The notes below the pieces were generated by a model that saw nothing but the letters and a program-made list of their open reading frames with translations, was not told the DNA's origin and did not search any database. Shown here one piece after another: positions 25,707 to 33,546 of a stretch of 64,000 nucleotides of DNA; positions within the stretch are counted from its first letter, which is position 1, and the number at the start of each line of letters is the position of its first letter. The translations under genes and the position numbers were made by a program. Origin of the DNA: Sporomusa acidovorans (GTDB taxonomy: Bacteria; Bacillota; Negativicutes; Sporomusales; Sporomusaceae); NCBI RefSeq assembly GCF_002257695.2, contig NZ_CP155571.1; one strand, 5' to 3'.

Positions 25707-27179
25707 ATGAAGATATTGCTGGTAGATGATGAGCGGCATAGTCTTCAGACTATGCTGTGGTTTTTAAGACACCAAGACCACGAAGTAACCGAATGTGCCA
25801 GTGCTACAGAAGCCTTAAAAAATTTTTCTCTTGATGATTACCCGTTGGTGCTGACAGATATTCTGATGCCAGGTATGACCGGCATCGAACTGGCTACAGC
25901 CATAAAAAAACTGCCCAACGGCTGGAAAACCGATATTGTCGTTTTTACAGGCTATGCCGACTTAAACTCCGCCGTTACCGCATTGCGCGCCGGCGTGTAT
26001 GATTACCTGACCAAACCGATAAATCCGGAAGAACTGGCCTCTGTCATTGAACGGGTTGCCGAACATCAGGCCCTGTTGCGGGAGAACAAAACCCTGACAG
26101 AGCGGTTTCATGACGAGGTACATGCAGCAACGGAAGAAACCCGGCGCGAACTTGTACATATGAAGCAGATTGTGGCGGAAACCATGCTTGGCACAGTAGG
26201 CATTTTTTCAGAATGCATGAAAACCATTTACCAACAAGCCAAACAGCTTCACGCTGACCGTTCTATTCCAGTCTTAATTGAGGGTGAGACCGGTACAGGC
26301 AAAGAAGTAATTGCTAAACTCATCCATTATGGAAGCAGTTTTGATCCTTTGAGTGCCGCGCCTTTTGTGGATCTCAATTGCGCGGCACTTACCCCGACCC
26401 TTTTCGAAAGTGAACTGTTTGGATATGAAGCGGGCTCCTTTACCGGTAGTACAACCAAAGGCGCAAAGGGCAAGCTTGATTTGGCCCGCGGCGGAACGCT
26501 GTTTCTTGATGAAATTGGCGAGCTCCCCCCCGATTTGCAGGGAAAATTACTCCGTGTGCTGCAGGAAAAAGAGTTTTACCGGGTAGGCGGCTTAAAAAAA
26601 ATCAAAACCAATATCCGGGTTATCTGTGCGACCAATGCACCGCTGGAACAAGGCGTTGAACAGGGAACCTTCCGGAAAGATCTTTATTTTCGTTTAAAGG
26701 TCGCCCACATTGTCATTCCGCCGCTGAGAAATCGCAAAGAAGAAATTCTGCCATTGGCTACTATGTTTTTGCAGGAATTTTCAAGGCGCAAGAAAAAACA
26801 TTTTACCGCCATTGATCCGCAAACTTCCAGACTTATGGAAGAATATGACTGGCCTGGCAATGTTCGCGAATTGCAAAATATTATTGAATATGCCACTTTT
26901 GCCTATAACGATAAGGAGCTAAAGCTAAAACATGTTATGGGACAACTACAATGCCACCGCGAAACACCGCCGGCTTCTCCTTGCCGTACCGATGTATTGG
27001 AGTTGCCTTTTCCCGTACAGGGTTATCCCTTAAAAAAATACACCAATGATATTATCTTAAAAATTTTAGCGGCACACCACAATAACCATTCGGCTACTGC
27101 CAAATATTTAGGAATTTCCCGCCGGGCGCTCTCCTACAGGCTGGAAGAAAAGCGCCATAAAACAAAAGAGTCGGAATAA
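25707..27179 (+). CDS. NtrC-type response regulator (REC, sigma-54 AAA+, Fis HTH)
   Basis: The 490-residue protein has a receiver with acceptor D51 (LVLTDILMPGMTG), a linker coiled coil, an AAA+ domain with Walker A GETGTGKE near 190 and a C-terminal Fis-type helix-turn-helix (HSATAKYLGISRRALSYRLEEK). The sigma-54 contact loop reads GSFTGS in place of GAFTGA. It should open sigma-54 promoters when phosphorylated, presumably by the CheA encoded upstream, in the way of CrdA of the Myxococcus Che3 system. Two sigma-54 promoter matches lie in the next 370 bp. Its own mRNA begins with a cyclic-di-GMP riboswitch. Confidence 0.92.
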   Translation: MKILLVDDERHSLQTMLWFLRHQDHEVTECASATEALKNFSLDDYPLVLTDILMPGMTGIELATAIKKLPNGWKTDIVVFTGYADLNSAVTALRAGVYDYLTKPINPEELASVIERVAEHQALLRENKTLTERFHDEVHAATEETRRELVHMKQIVAETMLGTVGIFSECMKTIYQQAKQLHADRSIPVLIEGETGTGKEVIAKLIHYGSSFDPLSAAPFVDLNCAALTPTLFESELFGYEAGSFTGSTTKGAKGKLDLARGGTLFLDEIGELPPDLQGKLLRVLQEKEFYRVGGLKKIKTNIRVICATNAPLEQGVEQGTFRKDLYFRLKVAHIVIPPLRNRKEEILPLATMFLQEFSRRKKKHFTAIDPQTSRLMEEYDWPGNVRELQNIIEYATFAYNDKELKLKHVMGQLQCHRETPPASPCRTDVLELPFPVQGYPLKKYTNDIILKILAAHHNNHSATAKYLGISRRALSYRLEEKRHKTKESE

Positions 27180-27187
27180 AACACAAG

Positions 27188-27214
27188 AAGCATGCTAACC
27201 CTGGCATGCTTTTT
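27188..27214 (+). terminator. Terminator after the response regulator
   Basis: Arms AAGCATGC (27188-27195) and GCATGCTT (27204-27211) form a perfect 8-bp stem followed by TTT. The right arm overlaps a sigma-54 promoter match. Confidence 0.7.
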
Positions 27215-27217
27215 GCA
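27202..27217 (+). promoter_or_regulatory. Sigma-54 promoter match, first
   Basis: TGGCATGCTTTTTGCA fits the -24/-12 consensus TGGCACGNNNNTTGCW at all but one base (T for C). It lies 85 nt before a small frame at 27287 and overlaps the regulator's terminator, which lowers confidence because the stem constrains the same bases. Confidence 0.5.
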
Positions 27218-27286
27218 TTATTAAAAAGGTGTGTGGTTAATTACCCGCATATCGCTAAATAAATTTATAAGGAGCACGAATCCATT

Positions 27287-27454
27287 ATGGCCCAAGATTC
27301 CCCAAAATTACCTCAGGAAAATTTACATACTATTAAGCGTACATTTTTGTCCAAAAATAGTCACAAAAACTTCCCAGGTGAGAACTTTTTGTACGAACGA
27401 ATTCCCGTAAATTTTGTCATAATACTACGCAAAAAAAATTATTTTGTTACATAG
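27287..27454 (+). CDS. Small hypothetical protein (55 aa)
   Basis: An ATG with AAGGAG about 12 nt upstream opens a 55-codon frame (MAQDSPKLPQENLHTIKRTF...). The product is basic with a hydrophobic segment VNFVIIL near the end. I do not recognise it. It fills part of the 460-nt gap between the sigma-54 regulator and the diguanylate cyclase and lies between the two sigma-54 promoter matches; apart from this frame and the promoter elements the gap shows nothing else clear. Confidence 0.35.
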   Translation: MAQDSPKLPQENLHTIKRTFLSKNSHKNFPGENFLYERIPVNFVIILRKKNYFVT

Positions 27455-27528
27455 TGGAGTAAATTAATCCTCATTTGTTATGCAACCAGTAAAAAAATAG
27501 GAAGCAGGATAGCAAAATTAAGTTAAAT

Positions 27529-27544
27529 TGGCATATTTCTTGCA
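27529..27544 (+). promoter_or_regulatory. Sigma-54 promoter match, second
   Basis: TGGCATATTTCTTGCA has both invariant GG and GC at the right spacing and matches most other positions of the -24/-12 consensus. It lies 96 nt before the diguanylate cyclase start, directly downstream of a sigma-54 activator gene. Confidence 0.75.
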
Positions 27545-27639
27545 TTTACTAATTATAGAAATGCTTATTCCATCAACCACTTGCCCATACCTAGCTTTGA
27601 CGGCAGCACATAATCAGTATAATACCGGAGGGAAGTATT

Positions 27640-28575
27640 TTGACAAGCCAATTTGACGATATACCTATTTTAGAAAAGTACTATGACATTGTAAGAATAA
27701 TTGATCCTTTGTCCGATGTTCCCCTGCCTCCCGGTAATTCCCATACTGACAAACACAAGTGGGACTGCTGCCACACAGGAAGCAGTTCCATTGCTTGTAA
27801 TAATTGTGTTGCCTTACAGGCAGTCCGGCAACAAGAAACCTTTTTCAAAATTGAAATGCGCCATGAACAATTTTTTATGGTTACCGCCATTCCCGTAGAG
27901 TCAGCCGGACGCACGCTAGCCCTGGAGCTCATAAAATGTGTCAGCGAAAAAGCAGTAGCCAGTTTTCCGCCTATACCGGAAAAGAATACGGATATTTATC
28001 GTTCTATCGCCAAACTCAACGATCTGGCCATCAAAGATGCGTTGACCAATATTTATAACCGGAGATATATTGACAAACAACTGCCGCTGGAAGCTGCTCA
28101 CTCTCTGCAGCGTAATCTACCCTTTTCCGTTATTATGGCGGATATTGATTATTTCAAACAAATTAATGATCATTACGGTCATCCGGTAGGGGACGAAATT
28201 TTAAAGCACTTTGCCGCTCAACTACAAAACAACATTCGCAGCAAAGCCGGAGATTGGGTTGCCCGGTATGGGGGCGAAGAATTCCTGATCGTCCTCGGCA
28301 ATTGCCCGGAATATCAGGCCTATAAAATTGCCGAAAAACTACGCAAAGTGATTGAAGAAACTTTCTTTACCACTTCGGCCGGCACGCTTCGTATCACCGC
28401 CAGTTTTGGCGTACATACTTTTTCCGGACAGGAAAACGATCTAAAACACCTGGTTGACAAAGTTGATATCCAGTTGTACCAAGCCAAACAAACCGGCCGG
28501 AATTGCACGGCAGCGACAAATATTTCGTGTACCGGACCTCATGATACTGTCAGCTTCAAGATTATAAAAAACTAA
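27640..28575 (+). CDS. Diguanylate cyclase with PAS-like Cys-containing sensor
   Basis: The 311-residue protein makes cyclic-di-GMP. An N-terminal PAS-like region contains DCCHTGSSSIACNNCVALQA near 43-61, a Cys cluster that could bind metal or sense redox. The GGDEF domain starts near 130 (DALTNIYNRRYID) and has an intact active site RYGGEEF near 210; the inhibitory site is KAGD rather than RxxD, so product inhibition may be weak. The start is TTG with GGAGGG before it. It follows a sigma-54 promoter match and is 30 nt upstream of an MCP gene. Confidence 0.92.
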   Translation: MTSQFDDIPILEKYYDIVRIIDPLSDVPLPPGNSHTDKHKWDCCHTGSSSIACNNCVALQAVRQQETFFKIEMRHEQFFMVTAIPVESAGRTLALELIKCVSEKAVASFPPIPEKNTDIYRSIAKLNDLAIKDALTNIYNRRYIDKQLPLEAAHSLQRNLPFSVIMADIDYFKQINDHYGHPVGDEILKHFAAQLQNNIRSKAGDWVARYGGEEFLIVLGNCPEYQAYKIAEKLRKVIEETFFTTSAGTLRITASFGVHTFSGQENDLKHLVDKVDIQLYQAKQTGRNCTAATNISCTGPHDTVSFKIIKN

Positions 28576-28604
28576 CAAAGAACACTATTAGGAGGAAAAA
28601 GCAA

Positions 28605-30296
28605 ATGAAACAACGTATACCACTCGGCGCTCAGTTGGGCGTACTTATGGGAACTGCCTTAACACTCATGGTTATCCTTTTAGGAGTAATTCTCTATGAA
28701 TTTCAGTCCACCAGCAACAATTATCAGCTTTTACTATCCGGCACCGTGGCCCGGACCATAGCTTTACAAAGCGCCCAAGACGACTTTCACGAGGGATTGA
28801 GCAATCTACGCGGTTATATGGCGTATAGCGATGAAAAATATGCCGTCGAAACCATTAAACTGCTCAAGCAAAGCCAGGAAGCGGTTAAGACATTTACTGC
28901 CACCACGACTGTAGCCGAAAGCAAACAGGCGGGAGAAAAACTGCAGGAAGCCATGCTCTCCTATACGGATGACATTAAGCGGGCCATTGCTCTCAAGCAG
29001 TCTCAGGATGCCGGCTATACGGCCATCCTGTCGGAAACCCGCCATAAAACCGAAACCGTTAATCAATTGTTCAATGATCTCATGACAGCCCAGAACAATA
29101 GACTTAACCAGCGCGTCAGCCAGTTCAATGAACGGCAGGCTGCGGTGTTTAAGCTGGTGATTGGCTCCAGTTCGCTGGGTATTCTTAGCATCATTGCCTT
29201 ATTGGTCTGGTATAGCCGCCAACTGGCAAGCCGCATCAATAACTTAAGCAGCGACCTGCTGGCCCTCAGTCAAATGGACTTAGCCGGCGATGACTTTCCC
29301 CCCAGCCGCAATGATCAAATCGGCGACATGGCCGCGGCTCTCATTAAGATGAAACATGCGCTGCGGGACAATGTTAAGTTAGTCCGACATAGTGCCGATA
29401 TGCTGGCAGCCGCCAGTGAGGAGTTGTCATCCTCAGTTCACGAACAACTGCAGGTATCGGAAAGCATTGCCACTACCATTACCGATATCGCTGCCGGCGC
29501 TGACCGCAATACCAATCAGATTACCGAAATTTCCGCTGTTATTCAACAGGTGGGCGCAGGTGCCGAACAAATGAGTGCCAGTGCTTCTGAAGTTAATCAT
29601 GTCACCCAGGACGCAGTTGACGACGCCAATCAGGGAATGCAGCTCATTAGTAAACTTGTTGCTCAGAACAATACCGTCGAACAATCCATGACCAACATTA
29701 CACAAGTATCCGAATCCCTGGTCAAACGCTCTGACGATATCCAGCAAATTGTCACCACAATCCACAATATTGCCGGCCAGACCAACCTGCTGGCCCTGAA
29801 TGCCGCCATTGAGGCGGCAAGGGCCGGTGAAGCCGGACGGGGCTTTGCGGTAGTAGCGGAAGAAGTTCGCAAATTGGCGGAGCAAAGTGCGGCCGCGACC
29901 AGTCATATTGAAGAAATCATTGCCAAAATGACTGACGATATCCAATTTGCCGTTGATGCAGTAGCCAAGGCCAATGCCGAAGTCGTTGCCGGCAAAACAG
30001 CCACAGACGAGACCCAGCAGGGATTCCAGGCAATTATTAGTAAGCTGGATCATGTCAAAACCGGCATAGAGCAGATTAGTCACGCCGTGGAAGAAACGGC
30101 CCACGGTATGCAGTCAGTCGTCAACAACATCCAAAATATCAGTTCCGTAGCGGAGGAAACCAGTGCCAGCACCCAGACAGTAGCGGCCTCAGCCGAAGAA
30201 CAAAGTGCCAGCCTGCATGAAGTCAGCTCCAGTTCCGAATCTATGGCGCAATTGGCGGGGGAACTCAATGCACTGGCGGCAAGATTCAAAATGTAA
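28605..30296 (+). CDS. Methyl-accepting chemotaxis protein with 4-helix-bundle sensor
   Basis: The 563-residue receptor has helices at about 10-30 and 182-203 enclosing a four-helix-bundle ligand domain, a HAMP segment (RINNLSSDLLALSQMDLAGDDFP) and a canonical signalling tip IAGQTNLLALNAAIEAARAGEAGRGFAVVAEEVRKLAEQS. Its standard tip differs from the divergent tip of the receptor at 18759, so it may feed the main chemotaxis array instead of the local CheA. It probably is cotranscribed with the diguanylate cyclase. Confidence 0.93.
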   Translation: MKQRIPLGAQLGVLMGTALTLMVILLGVILYEFQSTSNNYQLLLSGTVARTIALQSAQDDFHEGLSNLRGYMAYSDEKYAVETIKLLKQSQEAVKTFTATTTVAESKQAGEKLQEAMLSYTDDIKRAIALKQSQDAGYTAILSETRHKTETVNQLFNDLMTAQNNRLNQRVSQFNERQAAVFKLVIGSSSLGILSIIALLVWYSRQLASRINNLSSDLLALSQMDLAGDDFPPSRNDQIGDMAAALIKMKHALRDNVKLVRHSADMLAAASEELSSSVHEQLQVSESIATTITDIAAGADRNTNQITEISAVIQQVGAGAEQMSASASEVNHVTQDAVDDANQGMQLISKLVAQNNTVEQSMTNITQVSESLVKRSDDIQQIVTTIHNIAGQTNLLALNAAIEAARAGEAGRGFAVVAEEVRKLAEQSAAATSHIEEIIAKMTDDIQFAVDAVAKANAEVVAGKTATDETQQGFQAIISKLDHVKTGIEQISHAVEETAHGMQSVVNNIQNISSVAEETSASTQTVAASAEEQSASLHEVSSSSESMAQLAGELNALAARFKM

Positions 30297-30373
30297 AACT
30301 CTTTGACAAATTTTTCATGCTAGGCAGGAAATATAAAAAGCAATCTAGTATATGACTAGGCAGGGGGTTTGAC

Positions 30374-31672
30374 ATGCTGAAAGAATATGCATTTAGTTTT
30401 GGGGATAAAAAAATTGCCGTTACTCTGCCTGAAGAACAGATTCTTCAGGTCATTGCAGGCAAAAAAGCCAGAGCTATCACCAATGTGCCTGCGGCAGTAC
30501 AATCGGCCTTACGCCAGCCGATTGATTCACCGCCCCTGCAAGAAGTGGTCCAAAACGGTGACAAGGTTGCGATCATTGTCAGTGATATTACCCGTAAATG
30601 GATTAATTATCCCGAATTTTTACCAACGCTTTTGGATGAACTCAACCATGCCGGCATACCTGACAGCAACATTACCTTGGTTGTCGGCCTCGGCTCCCAT
30701 AGAGAACATACCGATCAGGAGAACCTCATAACGTATGGCCGCGAGACGGCTGCCCGGGTTCAACTTGTCCAAAGCTATGCCCCCGCTGCCGCTGATTTTG
30801 TCTATGTAGGCAAAACTTCGGCCGGGGTAGAGACTTATTTGAATCAGCATATTGTTACCGCTGATAAAGTTATCCTTACCGGCGGCATCATTTACCATTC
30901 CATGGCAGGCTTCGGCGGTGGACGCAAAGCTATTATGCCCGGGGTTGCCGGCTATGCCAGCATCCAGCAAAATCATAGTCTCTGCTTAAACGAGGTTATT
31001 GGTCAGGGCATTCATCCTTACTGTGCGGCCGGTGAACTGCAGCGCAACCCGATGCATAACGATATGCTGGAAATGGTTTCCATGCTAAAACAAGTTTTTT
31101 TACTCAACGCGGTGTTCACACCGGAAGGCGAATTTGCCCGTTTTGTAGCCGGTCACTGGCATACGGCCTGGCTGGAAGGCTGCAGGCTGGTCCGGGAAAT
31201 CTTCGGCGTTCCGTTAAAGGCCAAAGCCGATTTGGTCATTGCTTCTGCCGGCGGCTTTCCTATGGATATTAATTTTTATCAGGCCACTAAAACGACAGAA
31301 AATGCCTTCCTGGCTGTCAAAGACGACGGGGTTATCATTGCACTCTTAGAATGCCGTGATATTACGGAACCGCCTGATTTTAGCGGTTGGTTCAATTATA
31401 AGTCCCTCTATAACCGTGAAATGGCCTTGCGTAAAGCCTTTACCGTTCCAGGGTTCACTGCGCTCAAAACCGGTCTGGCCGCCAAAAAAGTGCCTCACAT
31501 TATTGTCACTCTACCGCAAAATAAAGAGTTTATCGAGCAAGCCGGTTTAATTGCCGCTACGACTCTGGAGGAAGCTATTAAAATTGCCGAAAAAATACTG
31601 GATCGCCGAGATTATACCATTACCCTTATGCCGCAAGGTGCTAATACGGTGCCAGTATTACCGGAGCAGTAA
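30374..31672 (+). CDS. larA: Lactate racemase LarA (nickel-pincer enzyme family)
   Basis: The 432-residue protein keeps the catalytic residues of Lactobacillus LarA with numbering shifted by one: H109 (GLGSHREHT), H175 (YHSMAGF) and K185 (GGGRKAIMPG), the Lys that holds the nickel-pincer cofactor. It interconverts L- and D-lactate or a related 2-hydroxy acid. No larBCE cofactor genes are near, so these must lie elsewhere. LutABC and lactate permease are encoded 3-7 kb away, which fits lactate, but the family also includes racemases for other hydroxy acids. Confidence 0.88.
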   Translation: MLKEYAFSFGDKKIAVTLPEEQILQVIAGKKARAITNVPAAVQSALRQPIDSPPLQEVVQNGDKVAIIVSDITRKWINYPEFLPTLLDELNHAGIPDSNITLVVGLGSHREHTDQENLITYGRETAARVQLVQSYAPAAADFVYVGKTSAGVETYLNQHIVTADKVILTGGIIYHSMAGFGGGRKAIMPGVAGYASIQQNHSLCLNEVIGQGIHPYCAAGELQRNPMHNDMLEMVSMLKQVFLLNAVFTPEGEFARFVAGHWHTAWLEGCRLVREIFGVPLKAKADLVIASAGGFPMDINFYQATKTTENAFLAVKDDGVIIALLECRDITEPPDFSGWFNYKSLYNREMALRKAFTVPGFTALKTGLAAKKVPHIIVTLPQNKEFIEQAGLIAATTLEEAIKIAEKILDRRDYTITLMPQGANTVPVLPEQ

Positions 31673-31690
31673 AACAATATAGAGAAAAAT

Positions 31691-31857
31691 TATAGAGGCG
31701 CGGGTCATTATCAGTAAACACAATAAGCTGGCAGGCGATGAATTGTGGTGAAAGGAATACCCGCCGAAGCAAAGGTTCTGCCAACACCTTTTGCTGGTCT
31801 TGTATTGAACAAATACTTGACTGTCACCCGGTTCTTAGACCCGGTTGGAGCGCTATA
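31691..31857 (+). promoter_or_regulatory. Lysine riboswitch (L-box)
   Basis: The landmarks of the lysine aptamer are in order: TATAGAGGCGCG, CAGTAA, GTGAAAGGAATACCCGCCGAAGC split over the second and third helices, TTTTGCTGGTCTTG, ACTGTCACCCGG and the closing TTGGAGCGCTATA that pairs with the start. It lies before a terminator and, about 265 nt on, a carrier gene. Frames crossing it are not genes. Confidence 0.92.
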
Positions 31858-31888
31858 TTGCCTGCAGGAAAACAAGTTGCCTGCAGGT

Positions 31889-31925
31889 AAACGGTTGTGG
31901 AGCGCCCACAACCGTTTTATTTTTC
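31889..31925 (+). terminator. Terminator of the lysine riboswitch
   Basis: Arms 31889-31900 and 31906-31917 form a 12-bp stem (AAACGGTTGTGG with its complement) followed by TATTTTTC. Two CCTGCAGG palindromes (31861 and 31880) lie between aptamer and terminator and could form the antiterminator. Lysine would be expected to switch transcription of the downstream carrier off. Confidence 0.85.
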
Positions 31926-32121
31926 TATATAGTATTCAACAGGTGTTAGCAAAATGTAAGCCAATCACCCGCGGCGAAACGATACTAACACTCCGGCAGA
32001 TCAACATTTTTATTGGATTTGATATAGCGGAAATTTCATTGGGAAAATACCCAGGATAATTGCCTGGTTTATTATAGACCCTGCTGCTTGCGGGGAGATT
32101 ACATAACTAGGAGGAAACAAC

Positions 32122-33525
32122 GTGCAAAAAAAGGCAGAAGAAATTCGTGTGCCACATACATTTGCTATTATATTTACCATCATCCTGTTAGTTGCGGCTG
32201 CTACTTGGTTTGTGCCTGGCGGTGAATTTGACCGGGCAAAAAACCAAGCCGGAAAAACAATCGTTGTTGCCAACACCTATCATCAGGTAGAAAGCAAGCC
32301 TCAAGGGATTAAGGAAGTCTTTATGTCGCCGTTAAAAGGTATGGAAAAGGCGGCAAATATCGCCGGTTTTATTCTCATTGTCGGCGGTGCTTTTGCTGTT
32401 ATTCAGAAAACGGGCGCAATTGACGCGGGAATCATGAAAATGATCCGTACCTTAAAGGGCAAAGAAATTTTACTCATTCCCATTACCATGACCATGTTTT
32501 CCATCGGCGGCGCTGTTTTTGGTATGTCGGAAGAAACCATTCCGTTTGTCGGCATCTTTGTGCCGATGGCCTTATTAATGGGGTATGACCGGATAACCGG
32601 CATGTGCATGCCGTTTCTGGCGGCGACAACCGGTTTTTCCGGGGCTATGCTTAATCCTTTTACCGTCGGCATTGCCCAAAGCATTTCGGAACTGCCGGCC
32701 TTTTCCGGAATTGAGTATCGCACCGTCGTTTGGGTTATAAGCACAATCATCGCGATACTCTTTGTTATGTGGTATGCTAAACGGGTAAAGGCTAATCCTG
32801 AGTTGAGCCCAACCTATGAAGAGGATCAGGTTACCCGGGCAAAATTACAGCATCTGCAGGAAAGCGAAGCAACGCTGACAACAGGACAACAGTGGGTGCT
32901 GGCTTTGCTGGTAGGCGGTATGGCCCTCATCGTTTTCGGTGTTTTAAAGTGGGAATGGTATATTGATGAAATTGCCGCGGTCTTTCTGGGTATGGGAATT
33001 TTAGCCGGGATAGCCGTCAGAATGGGCACTAATGATATCGCCGAAGCTTTTATCAGTGGCGCTAAGGATTTGGTAAGCACCGCCATTATTGTCGGCCTAG
33101 CCCGCGCCATTGTTGTCATAGCGACCGACGGCAAGATTATTGATACCATTTTAAACGCCATGGCCGCGCCCCTTGCCGGTCTGCCGGCATTAGTCTCCGG
33201 GTACGCCATGCTTGTCGTCCAGGTAATCATTAACTTTTTTGTCAGTTCCGGTACCGGACAAGCGGCATTAACCATTCCGATCATGTCTTCGCTGGGTGAT
33301 TTAGTCGGGATAACCAGGCAGACCACAGTGCTTATTTACCAATTTGGCAATGGTTTTACCGACATGATTTTCCCTACTTCCAGCGTGCTGATGGGTTGCC
33401 TGGGCATGGCCGGTATTCCCTGGTCGAAATGGGCCAGATGGGTATTGCCGCTGCAGGTGGTTTTCTTTATTATGTGTCTACTGGCAATCACACCTGCCAT
33501 TTTAATAAAATGGGGTCCGTTCTAG
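32122..33525 (+). CDS. YfcC/DcuC-superfamily carrier, probably for lysine or a lysine derivative
   Basis: The 467-residue membrane protein (about 12 helices) starts RVPHTFAIIFTIILLVAAATWFVPGGEFDR, the characteristic YfcC-family opening, and has the paired signatures FSIGGAVFGMSEETIPF and SGTGQAALTIPIMSSLGDLVGI. Members are proposed basic amino-acid or peptide-related carriers. The start is GTG with AGGAGG. A lysine riboswitch precedes it and an M20 amidohydrolase gene follows by 21 nt, which suggests uptake of lysine or an acyl-lysine or dipeptide that is then hydrolysed. Confidence 0.85.
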   Translation: MQKKAEEIRVPHTFAIIFTIILLVAAATWFVPGGEFDRAKNQAGKTIVVANTYHQVESKPQGIKEVFMSPLKGMEKAANIAGFILIVGGAFAVIQKTGAIDAGIMKMIRTLKGKEILLIPITMTMFSIGGAVFGMSEETIPFVGIFVPMALLMGYDRITGMCMPFLAATTGFSGAMLNPFTVGIAQSISELPAFSGIEYRTVVWVISTIIAILFVMWYAKRVKANPELSPTYEEDQVTRAKLQHLQESEATLTTGQQWVLALLVGGMALIVFGVLKWEWYIDEIAAVFLGMGILAGIAVRMGTNDIAEAFISGAKDLVSTAIIVGLARAIVVIATDGKIIDTILNAMAAPLAGLPALVSGYAMLVVQVIINFFVSSGTGQAALTIPIMSSLGDLVGITRQTTVLIYQFGNGFTDMIFPTSSVLMGCLGMAGIPWSKWARWVLPLQVVFFIMCLLAITPAILIKWGPF

Positions 33526-33546
33526 GACAAGCAAGGAGCTGATAAT

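Noticed and set aside
29433..30104. Long antisense frame (223 codons) inside the MCP at 28605
   Set aside because: It is a mirror of repetitive heptad coding sequence of the chemoreceptor and has no ribosome site or recognisable domain.
31745..32059. 104-codon frame upstream of the YfcC carrier
   Set aside because: It lies within the lysine riboswitch and terminator and has no family likeness.
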